Positions 45,794 to 55,036 of a DNA stretch of 64,000 nucleotides are shown here, in pieces (position 1 is the first letter of the stretch; each line of letters opens with the position of its first letter). Source of the DNA: Salinisphaera sp040361255 (lineage in GTDB: Bacteria > Pseudomonadota > Gammaproteobacteria > Nevskiales > Salinisphaeraceae); contig NZ_APNG01000002.1 in the NCBI RefSeq assembly GCF_040361255.1, positions 248,001 through 312,000 on the forward strand, in the 5' to 3' direction. The notes below the pieces were generated by a model. The model made no database searches. It was not told where the DNA came from and saw only the letters and a program-made list of their open reading frames with translations. The position numbers and the translations under genes were made by a program.

Positions 45794-47380
45794 TCAGTGC
45801 GAGTGCAGAAACAGCTGGTAGGCCGGGTTCTGACTTTCCTCGGCGTAGTCGTAACCCAGCGCATCCAGCGTGGCGCGGCAGTCGGCCTGCTGATCGGGCC
45901 CGACCTGCATGCCCACCAGCACGAGCCCGTGGGCATGACCGTGGTTGCGATAGTGAAACAGCGAGATGTTCCAGCGATCGCCCACGCTGTTGAGGAATTT
46001 CAACAATGCGCCCGGGCGCTCGGGGAATTCCACCCGGAACAGCACTTCGTCACCGGCACCACGCGCCCGGCCGCCGACCATATGGCGCACATGCAGCTTG
46101 GCCATTTCGTTGCGGCTCATATCCACCACCTCGTAGCCATCGGCTTCGAGATCGGCGATCAACGCATCGCGCTCGGCTACGCCGTTGGTGAGCTTGACGC
46201 CACAGAACACCTGGGCACGCTCGGCATCCGCATAGCGGTAGCTGAATTCGCTGATCGAGCGATCGCCAATACGCATACAGAACTGGCGAAACGAGCCGGG
46301 GCGTTCCGGAATGGTCACCGCCAGCAGCGCTTCGCGGCGTTCGCCCAGTTCCGCGCGTTCGGCGATATAGCTCAGCCGGTCGAAATTGACGTTCGCCCCC
46401 GACGTGATCGCCACCAGATCCTGGTTTTCGATACCGGTTTCGGCGACGTATTTCTTCGCACCCGCCACGGCCAGCGCCCCGGCCGGCTCGGCCAGCGCGC
46501 GGGTGTCTTCATAGATATCGCGCACCGCGGCACAGATTTCATCCACGCTGACGGTCATCATCGCGTCGACATGCTTGCTGCACAGCCGAAACGGTTCCTT
46601 GCCGGCCTGCTTGACGGCCACGCCATCGGCAAACAGCCCGACTTCCGGCAGCATCACCCGCTCGCCCGCACGCAAAGCCGCGCCCATGCTCGCGGCATCT
46701 TCGGGCTCCACGCCGATCACGCGGATCTCGGGGCGTACGCTCTTGATATAGGCGGCCACGCCGGCCAGCAGCCCGCCGCCACCGACACACACGAACACCG
46801 CATGAATATCCTGCGGATGCTGACGCACGATCTCCATACCGATCGTGCCCTGGCCGGCGATGACGTCCGGATCGTCGTAGGGATGGATATAGACCAGCCC
46901 ATCGCGTGCCTGCAATTCGGCGGCATGGGCCGCGGCTTCGTCATAGCTGTCGCCGTGGAGCACGATCTCGCCGCCAAAACCGGCCACCGCCCGGACCTTG
47001 ATCTCGGGCGTGGTGCGCGGCATGACGATCACTGCGCGAATACCCATATTGCGCCCGGACAGCGCCACGCCCTGGGCATGGTTGCCGGCCGATGCGCAGA
47101 TCACGCCGCGCTCACGCTCTTCGGGCGTGAGCTGGGAAATTTTGTTGTAAGCGCCGCGCAACTTGAACGAATGCACCGGTTGCAGATCTTCGCGCTTGAG
47201 ATAGAGCGCGTTACCGATACGCTCACTCAGCTGGCGGGCCTGCATCAACGGCGATTCGATCGCCACATCGTAGACACGCGCGGTGTTGATGCGCTTGAGA
47301 TAATCGGCATCGCCGATATCCACGGCCGGCGCGGTCGACGATTCGGCGGTCTGTTTCAGGCTGCTGTTCATGGGTCGCAT
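45794..47380 (-). CDS. ilvA: Threonine dehydratase, biosynthetic
   Basis: IlvA deaminates threonine to 2-oxobutanoate, the first step of isoleucine synthesis, and is inhibited by isoleucine through its C-terminal domains. The 528-aa protein has the PLP-lysine segment VHSFKLRGAYNK, ASAGNHAQGVALS, the glycine-rich loop CVGGGGLLAGVAAY, and two C-terminal ACT-like blocks (RPGSFRQFCMRIGDRSISEF and RPGALLKFLNSVGDRWNIS). This long form is the biosynthetic, not catabolic, type. A second ATG three codons on is possible. Confidence 0.96.
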   Translation of the reverse strand: MRPMNSSLKQTAESSTAPAVDIGDADYLKRINTARVYDVAIESPLMQARQLSERIGNALYLKREDLQPVHSFKLRGAYNKISQLTPEERERGVICASAGNHAQGVALSGRNMGIRAVIVMPRTTPEIKVRAVAGFGGEIVLHGDSYDEAAAHAAELQARDGLVYIHPYDDPDVIAGQGTIGMEIVRQHPQDIHAVFVCVGGGGLLAGVAAYIKSVRPEIRVIGVEPEDAASMGAALRAGERVMLPEVGLFADGVAVKQAGKEPFRLCSKHVDAMMTVSVDEICAAVRDIYEDTRALAEPAGALAVAGAKKYVAETGIENQDLVAITSGANVNFDRLSYIAERAELGERREALLAVTIPERPGSFRQFCMRIGDRSISEFSYRYADAERAQVFCGVKLTNGVAERDALIADLEADGYEVVDMSRNEMAKLHVRHMVGGRARGAGDEVLFRVEFPERPGALLKFLNSVGDRWNISLFHYRNHGHAHGLVLVGMQVGPDQQADCRATLDALGYDYAEESQNPAYQLFLHSH

Positions 47381-47517
47381 GGGTTAGAACAAGCGTCAAT
47401 GCTAAACCCTTGCGTGCTTGCAGACCATCGTCGAGGCGTATCCAGGCCACCGATATCGGCTCGCGACAGGCACACGCCATCGCGTATCATGCGCCCAGTT
47501 TGTCGACCGGGGTCGAA

Positions 47518-48342
47518 ATGGACACCAGCATTGTTTTTGTAGGCGGCGGCAACATGGCCACCAGCCTGATCAGCGGCCTGCGCAACGCCGATTGGGCCGG
47601 CGATCGTATTACCGTCATCGAGCCGGATGAGGCCAAGGGCGAACAGCTCGCCAAAGACTACGGCGTGAACACCGTCGCCCAGGCGGATGCGCAAACCCTC
47701 AAGGCGGATGTGATCGTGCTCGCGGTCAAGCCGCAGATGCTACGTGAAGTCGCGCAAGGCCTGGTCGAACCGCTGGGCGATCACAAGCCGCTGTTCGTAT
47801 CGATCGCCGCCGGCGTACCGATCGCCGGGCTGCGCGAATGGCTGGGCGCGGATCATGCCTATGTGCGCTGCATGCCCAATACGCCATCGCTGATCGGCGC
47901 GGGCGCGACCGGCCTGTATGCCGACGACGGGGTGAGCGACGACCAGCGCAAACTCGCCGACGCCATCCTCGAAACCGCCGGCGTGACTGCCTGGGTCAAC
48001 GACGAATCGCTACTCGATGCGGTCACCGCCACCTCTGGCAGTGGCCCGGCCTATTTCTTTGCCTTCATGGAAGCCATGCAGGCGGGCGCGATCGAACTCG
48101 GCCTGGATGAAGCCACGGCACGCGAGCTGGTACTGCATACCGCACTCGGCGCCGCGCGCATGGCAATCGAATCCGGCGACGACCCGGCTACCCTGCGCGA
48201 AAAAGTCACTTCGCCGGGCGGCACCACCGCCGCCGCGCTCGAACAGTATGCCGAGGGCGATCTGAACGCACTCGTGGGCCGCGCCATGCAGGCTGCGGCC
48301 AACCGTGCCGACCGTCTTGCAAACGAACTGCTCGATAAGTAG
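47518..48342 (+). CDS. proC: Pyrroline-5-carboxylate reductase
   Basis: ProC reduces 1-pyrroline-5-carboxylate to proline with NAD(P)H. The 274-aa protein begins FVGGGNMATSLISGL (nucleotide-binding), has VKPQMLREVAQGL, and ends with ATSGSGPAYFFAFMEAM and SPGGTTAAALEQ. All are standard. The ATG at 47518 directly precedes the Rossmann motif; the frame extends upstream without family similarity. It is followed by yggT after 3 bp. The frequent upstream partner yggS is not here. Confidence 0.96.
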   Translation: MDTSIVFVGGGNMATSLISGLRNADWAGDRITVIEPDEAKGEQLAKDYGVNTVAQADAQTLKADVIVLAVKPQMLREVAQGLVEPLGDHKPLFVSIAAGVPIAGLREWLGADHAYVRCMPNTPSLIGAGATGLYADDGVSDDQRKLADAILETAGVTAWVNDESLLDAVTATSGSGPAYFFAFMEAMQAGAIELGLDEATARELVLHTALGAARMAIESGDDPATLREKVTSPGGTTAAALEQYAEGDLNALVGRAMQAAANRADRLANELLDK

Positions 48343-48345
48343 CCG

Positions 48346-48909
48346 ATGCTCAACAACGCCAACGACGCCCTGCTGTTTCTCGTCGATACGGTCTTTGCGC
48401 TGTATATCGTGGTCGTGCTCATGCGCGTACTGCTGCAGTGGGTGCATGCGGACTTTCGCAACCCCATTTCGCAGTTCGTCTGGCAGGCCACGCGCATGCC
48501 GGTAGGCCTGATCGGCAAGCTCATCCCGCGCTGGCGCAATCTGGATATCCCCGCGCTGGTCTTCGCGGTGATCCTTTGCTTCATCAATATCGAGATCGAT
48601 CTCGCCCTGGCCGCGCCCCAATTCGGCCCCCAGCCCGTGCTCGCCCTGTGGTGGTCCGTGCTCAAGGCCGCGGTGCTGGTCTGCAATTTCTATTTCTTCA
48701 CCATCCTCATCCAGGCGCTGATGTCGTGGATATCGCCCGGCCAGTATTCCCCGGCCACGGCGATTCTGTGGACGATCAATGAACCGCTGCTGCGCCCGGT
48801 ACGCAATGTCGTGCCCATGGTCGGCGGGCTCGATCTGTCGCCGCTGGTGGTGATCATCGGTTTGCAGGTCATCAGCCGCCTGCTGCCGCTGCCGGGCCTG
48901 TTCCGTTAG
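48346..48909 (+). CDS. yggT: YggT family membrane protein
   Basis: A 187-aa inner-membrane protein with two YggT repeats. Each has two hydrophobic segments and a short loop: LLFLVDTVFALYIVVVLMRVLLQW with PISQFVWQAT, then FTILIQALMSWISPG with PVRNVVPMVGGLDLSPLVVIIGLQ. The role of YggT is uncertain; family members are linked to osmotic shock tolerance and to potassium or FtsZ-ring effects. It is co-transcribed with proC. Confidence 0.9.
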   Translation: MLNNANDALLFLVDTVFALYIVVVLMRVLLQWVHADFRNPISQFVWQATRMPVGLIGKLIPRWRNLDIPALVFAVILCFINIEIDLALAAPQFGPQPVLALWWSVLKAAVLVCNFYFFTILIQALMSWISPGQYSPATAILWTINEPLLRPVRNVVPMVGGLDLSPLVVIIGLQVISRLLPLPGLFR

Positions 48910-48913
48910 CGAT

Positions 48914-50065
48914 ATGACCAGCCACGCCCACACGCCGGCATCGGTGGGTCTCGTTGCGCCGCAGACCCTGCATGTCGAAGGCCCCATGCGCCTGGATTGC
49001 GGCAAGCAGCTGACCCACTTCGATCTGGTTTACGAAACCTACGGCACGCTCAATGCCGATGCCTCGAACGCGGTACTGATCTGCCACGCCCTATCGGGCA
49101 ATCATCACGCGGCCGGCTATCACAGCGAGCAGGATCCCAAGCCGGGCTGGTGGGACAAATGCATCGGCCCCGGCAAGATGATCGATACCGATCGTTTCTT
49201 CGTGGTGTGCCCGGCGAACCTGGGCGGCTACAACGGCTCCACCGGGCCGGGCAGCTTGCATCCGGACACCGGCCGCCACTACGGCCCGGATTTCCCCGTG
49301 GTGACCGTCGCCGACTGGGTGCGCTCGCAGGACATCCTGCGTGCGGCGCTGGGTATCGAGCAGTGGTGTGCGGTCATCGGCGGCAGCCTCGGCGGCATGC
49401 AGGTCATGCAGTGGGCGATCGACTTCCCGAATCGGCTGCGCCATGCGGTGGTCATTGCTGCCGCACCCAAGCTATCGGCCCAGAACATCGCCTTCAACGA
49501 AATCGCCCGTCAGGCCATCGTGACCGATCCGGAATTCCACGGCGGGCGCTACTACGAACACAACGTGGTACCCCGGCGCGGCTTGATGCTTGCACGCATG
49601 CTCGGCCATATCACCTATCTCTCGGACGAGGCCATGCGCGCCAAGTTCGGCCGTGACCTGCGCGACGGGCGGATTTCCTACGGCTTCGACGTGGAGTTCC
49701 AGGTCGAATCCTATCTGCGTTATCAGGGCGCATCGTTCGTCGATCGTTTCGATGCCAACACCTATCTGCTGATGACCAAGGCGCTGGATTATTTCGATCC
49801 GGCCCATACACACGGCGGTGATCTGGCCAAGGCCTTCGCCCCAGTAACCGCACGTTTCATGGTGATTTCGTTCACTTCGGACTGGCGTTTCGCGCCGGCG
49901 CGCTCGCGCGAGATCGTGGATGCGCTGGTCGATGCCGGCAAGCAGGTCTCCTACGCCGAGGTGACGTCCGATCTCGGCCACGACGATTTTCTGCTGACCA
50001 TGCCGCACTACGTAAATACGCTGCGCGCCTATCTCGATCGCGCCGCACGCGAGATCGGCGCATGA
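48914..50065 (+). CDS. metX: Homoserine O-acyltransferase MetX
   Basis: MetX activates homoserine, with acetyl-CoA or succinyl-CoA, for methionine synthesis. It has an alpha/beta hydrolase fold. The 383-aa protein has the MetX block NGSTGPGSL, the nucleophile Ser158 in GGSLGGMQ, and late ALDYFDPAHTHGGDL and SDLGHDDFLL with the triad Asp and His. The acyl donor cannot be decided from these motifs alone. It overlaps metW by 4 bp, the normal pairing in proteobacteria. A gap of only 4 bp separates it from yggT. Confidence 0.95.
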   Translation: MTSHAHTPASVGLVAPQTLHVEGPMRLDCGKQLTHFDLVYETYGTLNADASNAVLICHALSGNHHAAGYHSEQDPKPGWWDKCIGPGKMIDTDRFFVVCPANLGGYNGSTGPGSLHPDTGRHYGPDFPVVTVADWVRSQDILRAALGIEQWCAVIGGSLGGMQVMQWAIDFPNRLRHAVVIAAAPKLSAQNIAFNEIARQAIVTDPEFHGGRYYEHNVVPRRGLMLARMLGHITYLSDEAMRAKFGRDLRDGRISYGFDVEFQVESYLRYQGASFVDRFDANTYLLMTKALDYFDPAHTHGGDLAKAFAPVTARFMVISFTSDWRFAPARSREIVDALVDAGKQVSYAEVTSDLGHDDFLLTMPHYVNTLRAYLDRAAREIGA

Positions 50066-50697
50066 ATACGCAAGCCACGAACAGCCATGATGGCCTGCGC
50101 GACGATCTGGCGCTCATCTCGAACTGGATCACCCCCGGCGCGCGCGTGCTCGATCTGGGCTGCGGCGACGGCGCGCTGCTGGCCCATCTACAGGCCCACA
50201 AGCAGGTCAGCGGTTATGGCCTGGAAATCGATGCCGACAACGTCATCGAATGCGTGGCCGCCGGCGTGAACGTGCTCCAGCTCGATCTCGATGCCGGCCT
50301 GGAGCAGTTCGAGGACAACAGCTTCGACTTCGTGGTGATGAGCAGCGCGCTCCAGGAAGTGCGCCGGCCCGACGAGCTCATCGACGAAATGCTGCGTATC
50401 GGGCGTGACTCGATCGTGACCTTTCCCAACTTCGGCCACTGGAAACCGCGTATATCGCTGGGCCTGCGCGGGCTGATGCCGGTCTCCGGTTCCTTGCCGA
50501 ACCGATGGTACGATACCCCGAACATCCATCTTTGCACCGTGCGGGATTTCGAAACCTTATGTCGGCAAAAACAGGTGGACATCGTACGCAGGCACGTGGT
50601 CAATCATGCGCATCGCAGCAATATCGGCATGCGCACCTTTCCCAACCTGCTCGGCGAAATCGCCCTCTACCAGCTACGCCATCACGCCACGCGCTGA
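50062..50697 (+). CDS. metW: Methionine biosynthesis protein MetW
   Basis: MetW is a methyltransferase-fold partner of MetX that is needed for its activity in several bacteria. The 211-aa protein has GARVLDLGCGDGALLAHL, VDELIDEMLRIGRD-like PDELIDEMLRIGR, FPNFGHWKPRISL and WYDTPNIHLCTVRDFE. All are typical of MetW. The start overlaps metX (ATGA). Its 3' end overlaps the next gene's presumed start. Confidence 0.95.
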   Translation: MNTQATNSHDGLRDDLALISNWITPGARVLDLGCGDGALLAHLQAHKQVSGYGLEIDADNVIECVAAGVNVLQLDLDAGLEQFEDNSFDFVVMSSALQEVRRPDELIDEMLRIGRDSIVTFPNFGHWKPRISLGLRGLMPVSGSLPNRWYDTPNIHLCTVRDFETLCRQKQVDIVRRHVVNHAHRSNIGMRTFPNLLGEIALYQLRHHATR

Positions 50698-51125
50698 TTG
50701 CGCTCGCATTTTTCGCCCTGCTGTGGATCGCCCTACCGGCAGTCGCCGGCGGCAGTATCAACAGCGGCGACTATGTGCTGCATTACAGCGCCGTGAACAG
50801 CTTGCAGATCCCGCAGGCCGTGGCCGACGCCAACGATATCGAGCGCGACGGCGATACCGCGATCGTGATGATCACGCTGCAAAAACCAACCGGCGATGCG
50901 CCCCTGAATGCGGTGCCGGCCAACGTCACCGGCAGCGCACGTTCGCTCATGGGCGAACGAAAAGCGCTTTCGTTCAAGCGTGTGGAGAGTGCGAACAGCG
51001 TGTACTCGCTGGCGCCGGTGGCAATCAAGGATGATCAGACACTGACCTTCGATCTGGACGTGCAGGCCGTAGATGGCCGCGCCACCATCCCGGTGCGCTT
51101 CAACCAGACGTTCTTTACCCGCTAA
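50694..51125 (+). CDS. DUF4426 family periplasmic protein
   Basis: A DUF4426 protein in the expected spot after metW. It has a hydrophobic leader (LIALAFFALLWIALPAVAGG), then GDYVLHYSAVNSLQIPQAVA, NVTGSARSLMGERKAL, and VRFNQTFFTR at the end. No ATG, GTG or TTG precedes the leader closely. The listed start is CTG at 50694, overlapping the metW stop; ATT at 50697 is equally placed. An ATG at 50559 inside metW would add 45 residues before the leader. So the start is uncertain, though the domain is clear. Confidence 0.72.
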   Translation: MIALAFFALLWIALPAVAGGSINSGDYVLHYSAVNSLQIPQAVADANDIERDGDTAIVMITLQKPTGDAPLNAVPANVTGSARSLMGERKALSFKRVESANSVYSLAPVAIKDDQTLTFDLDVQAVDGRATIPVRFNQTFFTR

Positions 51126-51211
51126 GCGCTGATTGCTGCCATACCACGGTGCTGCCGTACCACGGCATGCTCAAGGCCACTGTCGATGATGCAGAAAACA
51201 TAGCGGGCCGT

Positions 51212-51262
51212 GCTCAAGCAAGCAGGTTGTCCGCAAATGAACGCGAAGAAACGCGAATAAGA
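51212..51262. repeat. Degenerate 51-bp direct repeat, copy 1
   Basis: Begins GCTCAAGCAAGCAGGTTGTC and continues with spaced GAACGCGAA units. It agrees with the copy at 51524-51574 at about 43 of 51 positions. No open frame fits both copies. It resembles repeated GAACGCGAA-like intergenic motifs often seen in bacterial genomes. Confidence 0.65.
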
Positions 51263-51523
51263 CACCAGAGCAATGGATTTCAGGGCCGGGATCGGTGGTT
51301 CGAGGCAAATACCAACCGCTGTCGAAGCGCGTAAAGCCTTCGCTGGTAGTTCTTCGAGCGACTTCGCGGCCGGCTCGCGCCTCGAGCCCGCAACGCCTGG
51401 AACGTAACACGGTATCCGCGTGAATCTGCGTCGATCTGCGGAGGGTTTGCCTCGTCAAGACAAACCCCTAAAGGACGGGCGACCACTGATGCGTATGCGC
51501 TGCGGAAAAAGTCGGTCCGCGCC

Positions 51524-51574
51524 GTTCAAGCAGGCAGGTTGTCCGCGAATGAACGCAAAGCCACGCGAACAAGG
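51524..51574. repeat. Degenerate 51-bp direct repeat, copy 2
   Basis: Begins GTTCAAGCAGGCAGGTTGTC; the second copy of the repeat at 51212, same orientation, 312 bp away. Confidence 0.65.
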
Positions 51575-51897
51575 CGAAAATCAGATCGCGCCACGCCCGG
51601 GTGGCCTGCTGTTCACGCCGCAAGCTGGGCCCTGTACTAAATAATCAAACCGCTTGGATACGATCAAACGCGCCCTTGGTGCGTGACCACGCGCTACGTA
51701 CGGTGTGTCTTCTGGCGCTCAGTTGCAGCCAAATACCGGACGCGGCCGTTGCACGGCGCCAGGCGACCGCCGCGTTTTCGAAGCCGGCCACCATGTTTGC
51801 GTTCCTTGGCGCATCCGGTAGCGCCCAGGCGAATGCCCCGTTGGATCGATCCGAGTCAGCAAAGCTTAGTAGTCCGACCGTGGTGCGATGGATCCGG

Positions 51898-52344
51898 CTA
51901 CGCGCCGGTCACCGCGAGCTTGGCGCGAATGAACTGCTCGTGCGGCAGGTATAGCAGTTCGGAGAGTTCGCGTAGCAGATGCTCTTCATGGGCATCGATA
52001 TGGCGGTCGGCATAGGCCACGCGCCACAGCATTTCCAAGACCTGGCGTTTTTCGCCCTCATCGAGGCCGTCGTTGAGGGTCTTGAGGTATTTGTACAGCG
52101 ATACCGATTGCTGCGCCTTGGGCGCGGCCGCGGCCATGAGTTCTTCGGTTTCGCCCGCATCGAGGCCGAAGTGACTTTGCAATTGACGGCGTATCTCGGC
52201 GTATTCGACCTCGTCGTGGCGATGGTCGGCATGGGCCATCTCCAGCAGCAGCACGGCTGCAGCGATGCGCTGGGCGCGCTCGATATCGCGCGGTTCGTCG
52301 ACCTGAGGATTGAGCGCCTGGCTCAATCGTTCAAACAACCCCAT
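51898..52344 (-). CDS. TerB family protein
   Basis: A 148-aa all-helical TerB-like protein. Its helices carry ALLLLEMAHADHRHDEVEYAEI-type acidic and His metal-binding motifs twice: HADHRHDEVEYAEI and YADRHIDAHEEHLLREL. Tellurite-resistance TerB proteins have this paired helical layout. It lacks other ter genes, so metal or stress linkage is a guess. It is coupled to the alpha/beta hydrolase upstream, its ATG overlapping that gene's stop (TAATG). Confidence 0.85.
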   Translation of the reverse strand: MGLFERLSQALNPQVDEPRDIERAQRIAAAVLLLEMAHADHRHDEVEYAEIRRQLQSHFGLDAGETEELMAAAAPKAQQSVSLYKYLKTLNDGLDEGEKRQVLEMLWRVAYADRHIDAHEEHLLRELSELLYLPHEQFIRAKLAVTGA

Positions 52345-52985
52345 TACAGACTCTCTTTCAGATGCGCGACCACGCGTTTTCTCAGATCGGTGAGCCGGCC
52401 ATGCAGGAAGTGCCCGGCCCCTTCGAGAATCTGGACATCGACCGGCGGCTCGAGTTCACGTACCGCCGCGATCGACGTATCGACATCGATCACATCGTCG
52501 GCATCGCCGAACACGGCGAGCCAGTCGGTTTGCGGACGGGGCAGCGCACCGTCGAAATAGGTCGACGGAAAGCCGACCGTCACCAGGCTCGGCGGCGCGT
52601 CGCGATCGGCCAGCCGTAGTGCGACCGCCGAACCGAACGAAAACCCGGTGAGTGCGGCCAGCGGCAAGTCGGAAGCGGCCAGCGCCCAGTCGCGCACTGC
52701 GGCCGCATCGTCCACCTCGCCGAGGCCGGCATCGTAGCTGCCCTGGCTCGCGCCGACACCGCGAAAGTTGAAGCGGATCGCGGCAAGGCCGGCCATGACC
52801 GCGGCGCGCGCGATCATGAACACCACCTTGTTGTCCTTGGTGCCGCCATGCTGCGGATGCGGATGACAGATCACCACGATACCCCGCGCGCCCTCCTCGG
52901 GCGTATCGATATCGATCTGCAGTTCGCCGGCCGGGCCGTCGATCTGTCCGCTGGCGCTTTCGCCGGCTTCGGGCCATTCGAGCAT
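52344..52985 (-). CDS. Alpha/beta hydrolase (YfhR/DUF-like)
   Basis: A 213-aa alpha/beta hydrolase. It has the oxyanion region CHPHPQHGGTKDNKVV, FNFRGVGASQGSYD, the nucleophile elbow GFSFGSAVA (Ser in G-x-S-x-G), and late VFGDADDVID and GAGHFLHG with the triad Asp and His. This small-hydrolase type is common in proteobacteria next to TerB genes and lacks known substrates. No signal peptide, so it is cytosolic. The two genes form an operon. Confidence 0.85.
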   Translation of the reverse strand: MLEWPEAGESASGQIDGPAGELQIDIDTPEEGARGIVVICHPHPQHGGTKDNKVVFMIARAAVMAGLAAIRFNFRGVGASQGSYDAGLGEVDDAAAVRDWALAASDLPLAALTGFSFGSAVALRLADRDAPPSLVTVGFPSTYFDGALPRPQTDWLAVFGDADDVIDVDTSIAAVRELEPPVDVQILEGAGHFLHGRLTDLRKRVVAHLKESL

Positions 52986-52991
52986 GGTTTT

Positions 52992-54935
52992 CTAGGCTTT
53001 GTCGGATGAATCGGGCAGGTTCGGGCCGGAGTCCGGGGCGATGCCGCCCGTGCTCGGGTTCTCGGCATTCTGGGCCGCGGCCACGCGTTCGCTCGCCGCC
53101 TCGGCGCGTTCGGCACGTGCGCGCCGGCGTTCGCTGCTGCTTTTCTTGGGCGCGTAGTAGATCACCGTATCGCCCTCTTCCGGGCGCGGTGTGCCGCCTG
53201 CGGCATGAAACAGCACCGTGCTATCGGCATAGAGCGTGGCAATAATCACCGCATCGGCCGGGCAATCCCGCCGAAAATCCTCGCGCGTATAGGTATCGGT
53301 CAGGCGCGTCTTGTAGAACTGCCAGCTCTGGAAATGCTTGCGCCAGAGTTCTTCGTACTGGGCGTTCTCGTGAAAGGCCGGACGCCCACGCAACGGACGG
53401 GCCACGACCTTGGACTCGTTGTCCTCGTCGGCGGCATACATCGGCAGCTGGAATACGCGATCGTGCTCGAGGCTGGTCACGAAATGCGAACACACCAGTG
53501 CGTTATAGGCATCGTTGCTGGTGGCAGCCAGCAGGCAGGATATTTCGTTGAGTTCCAGCGATTGCTGGATCTGGTCCGAGAGTACCTCGCCGTAGAGCAC
53601 GCGCACGCCCGCCAGACGCGCGGTACGCAGACGATGCCAGGATGAATCCACCAACAGCACCTGCACATTGAGCTCGTTGGTGAGCGCTCGCGCGAGCTCG
53701 GTCGACCACGGCGAGGCGCCGACGATGAGCACACCGTTGGGCTCTGCCGACAGACGCAGCCAGCGCGATACGCGCCCAATCGAGAAGCCGTGCAAAATAA
53801 CGGTCGAAAAGACGATGGCGAAAATCAGTGGCAACAGCTGCTCGGCGCCGCCATAGCCGGCCTCGACCATGCGCGGGCCGAACACACCCGCCACGGCGGC
53901 CGCCACGATACCGCGCGGCGCAATCCATGCCACCAGGGTGCGGTCGCGCCAGTTCATGTCGGTGAACGCGGTCGCCAGCAATATGGCCACCGGCCGCACG
54001 ACGAACACCACGGCGAACACGAGCGCGGCCGCATGCCAGTCCAGATGCAGTAACACGTTCGGATCGAGATCGGCCGTGAGCACGATGAACACAGTCGACA
54101 CCAGCAAAATGGTGATGTATTCCTTGAATCGGCGCAGTTCGGCCATGCCGGCAATCGAGAGATTGCCCATCACCATGCCCATGACCGTCACCGCCAGCAG
54201 ACCGGCTTCGGCAAAGAACTCGCTGGCGACACCATAAATGACAAGCACGAAGGCGAACGTCAGCGGCGCCTTGAGATATTCCGGCACCCAGGTGTGATTG
54301 AACGCCCAACCCAGCGCCAGCGCGACGCCGCCGCCGAGCAGGAACGAGATCAGAATCGCCCAGCCCAGGTCCACGAATACCTGCGCGCCGTCGGCGGCAT
54401 CGGCCCCGGCGAACACGAAATACTGAAACACCAACACCGCCAGCAACGCGCCGATCGGATCGTTGATGATGCCTTCCCATTTCAGATAGGAGGCCGTGCG
54501 CCGGTTGAGCCCGGCCTGGCGCAGCATGGGAATGATCACGGTCGGCCCGGTCACGATCAAAATCGCGCCGAACAGCAGCGACACCGCAATCGACAGCTGG
54601 CCGATATAGTAGGCTGCTGCCGTATACAGCGCCCACGAAAGCACCGCGCCCACCGAAACCAGGCGTTTCACGCCCGACGCGGCTTCCTTGAATTCGTGCA
54701 GGCGCAGACTCAGCCCGCCCTCGAACAGGATCACCGCGACGGCCAGCCCGACCATCGGCGACAACACGTCGCCGATATCCTCGGAGGGATTCACCACGCC
54801 GAATACCGGCCCGGCCAACACGCCACTGACCAGAAACAGCACGATCGCCGGCATGCGCAGCCACCAGGCGATCCACTGCGAGAACACGCCCAGGGCGACA
54901 ATCGAAATCAGGATCAGGGAAAGATGATGTTCCAT
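52992..54935 (-). CDS. CPA1-type Na+/H+ antiporter with C-terminal RCK domain
   Basis: A 647-aa inner-membrane antiporter. About 12 hydrophobic segments occupy residues 1-400. They contain LILISIVALGVFSQWIAWWLRMPAIV at the start, EGGLSLRL, and GPTVIIPMLRQAGLN-x-R, with the family acidic site in WEGIINDPIGALLAV (ND pair). A cytosolic Rossmann/TrkA-N-like domain follows (VLIVGASPWSTELARAL, and VLYGEVLSDQIQQSLEL). The tail is charged. Such proteins exchange Na+ or K+ for H+, suiting salt or pH control. It lies 6 bp upstream of the hydrolase pair on the minus strand. Confidence 0.9.
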   Translation of the reverse strand: MEHHLSLILISIVALGVFSQWIAWWLRMPAIVLFLVSGVLAGPVFGVVNPSEDIGDVLSPMVGLAVAVILFEGGLSLRLHEFKEAASGVKRLVSVGAVLSWALYTAAAYYIGQLSIAVSLLFGAILIVTGPTVIIPMLRQAGLNRRTASYLKWEGIINDPIGALLAVLVFQYFVFAGADAADGAQVFVDLGWAILISFLLGGGVALALGWAFNHTWVPEYLKAPLTFAFVLVIYGVASEFFAEAGLLAVTVMGMVMGNLSIAGMAELRRFKEYITILLVSTVFIVLTADLDPNVLLHLDWHAAALVFAVVFVVRPVAILLATAFTDMNWRDRTLVAWIAPRGIVAAAVAGVFGPRMVEAGYGGAEQLLPLIFAIVFSTVILHGFSIGRVSRWLRLSAEPNGVLIVGASPWSTELARALTNELNVQVLLVDSSWHRLRTARLAGVRVLYGEVLSDQIQQSLELNEISCLLAATSNDAYNALVCSHFVTSLEHDRVFQLPMYAADEDNESKVVARPLRGRPAFHENAQYEELWRKHFQSWQFYKTRLTDTYTREDFRRDCPADAVIIATLYADSTVLFHAAGGTPRPEEGDTVIYYAPKKSSSERRRARAERAEAASERVAAAQNAENPSTGGIAPDSGPNLPDSSDKA

Positions 54936-55036
54936 TCAGCGTTCGCTAGGCGACGCGGGGCGCGCATCGGAAACACGGGTAACCATAGCCGGCACGCGGC
55001 CGGCCCACAATGGCAATGTACGAGCGGTGGCCGCGC

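Larger units (their letters stand above)
51126..51897. other. 772-bp intergenic region with degenerate repeats
   Basis: No convincing gene. It carries two similar 51-bp repeats (51212-51262 and 51524-51574), a GTGAATCTGCGTCGATCTG element near 51420, and otherwise unrecognised sequence. It separates the met group from the TerB-like gene, which reads toward it, and therefore should hold a terminator for both sides, though no strong hairpin was seen. Confidence 0.6.

Noticed and set aside
44699..47542. A long plus-strand open frame of about 947 codons opposite the GT9, CDF and ilvA genes
   Set aside because: It is antisense to three well-recognised genes, is rich in His/Arg/Ala as expected of GC-rich shadow frames, and has no family motifs.
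51212..51574. Possible CRISPR-like repeats
   Set aside because: Only two imperfect copies 312 bp apart, differing at 8 or so positions and with no regular spacing or cas genes.
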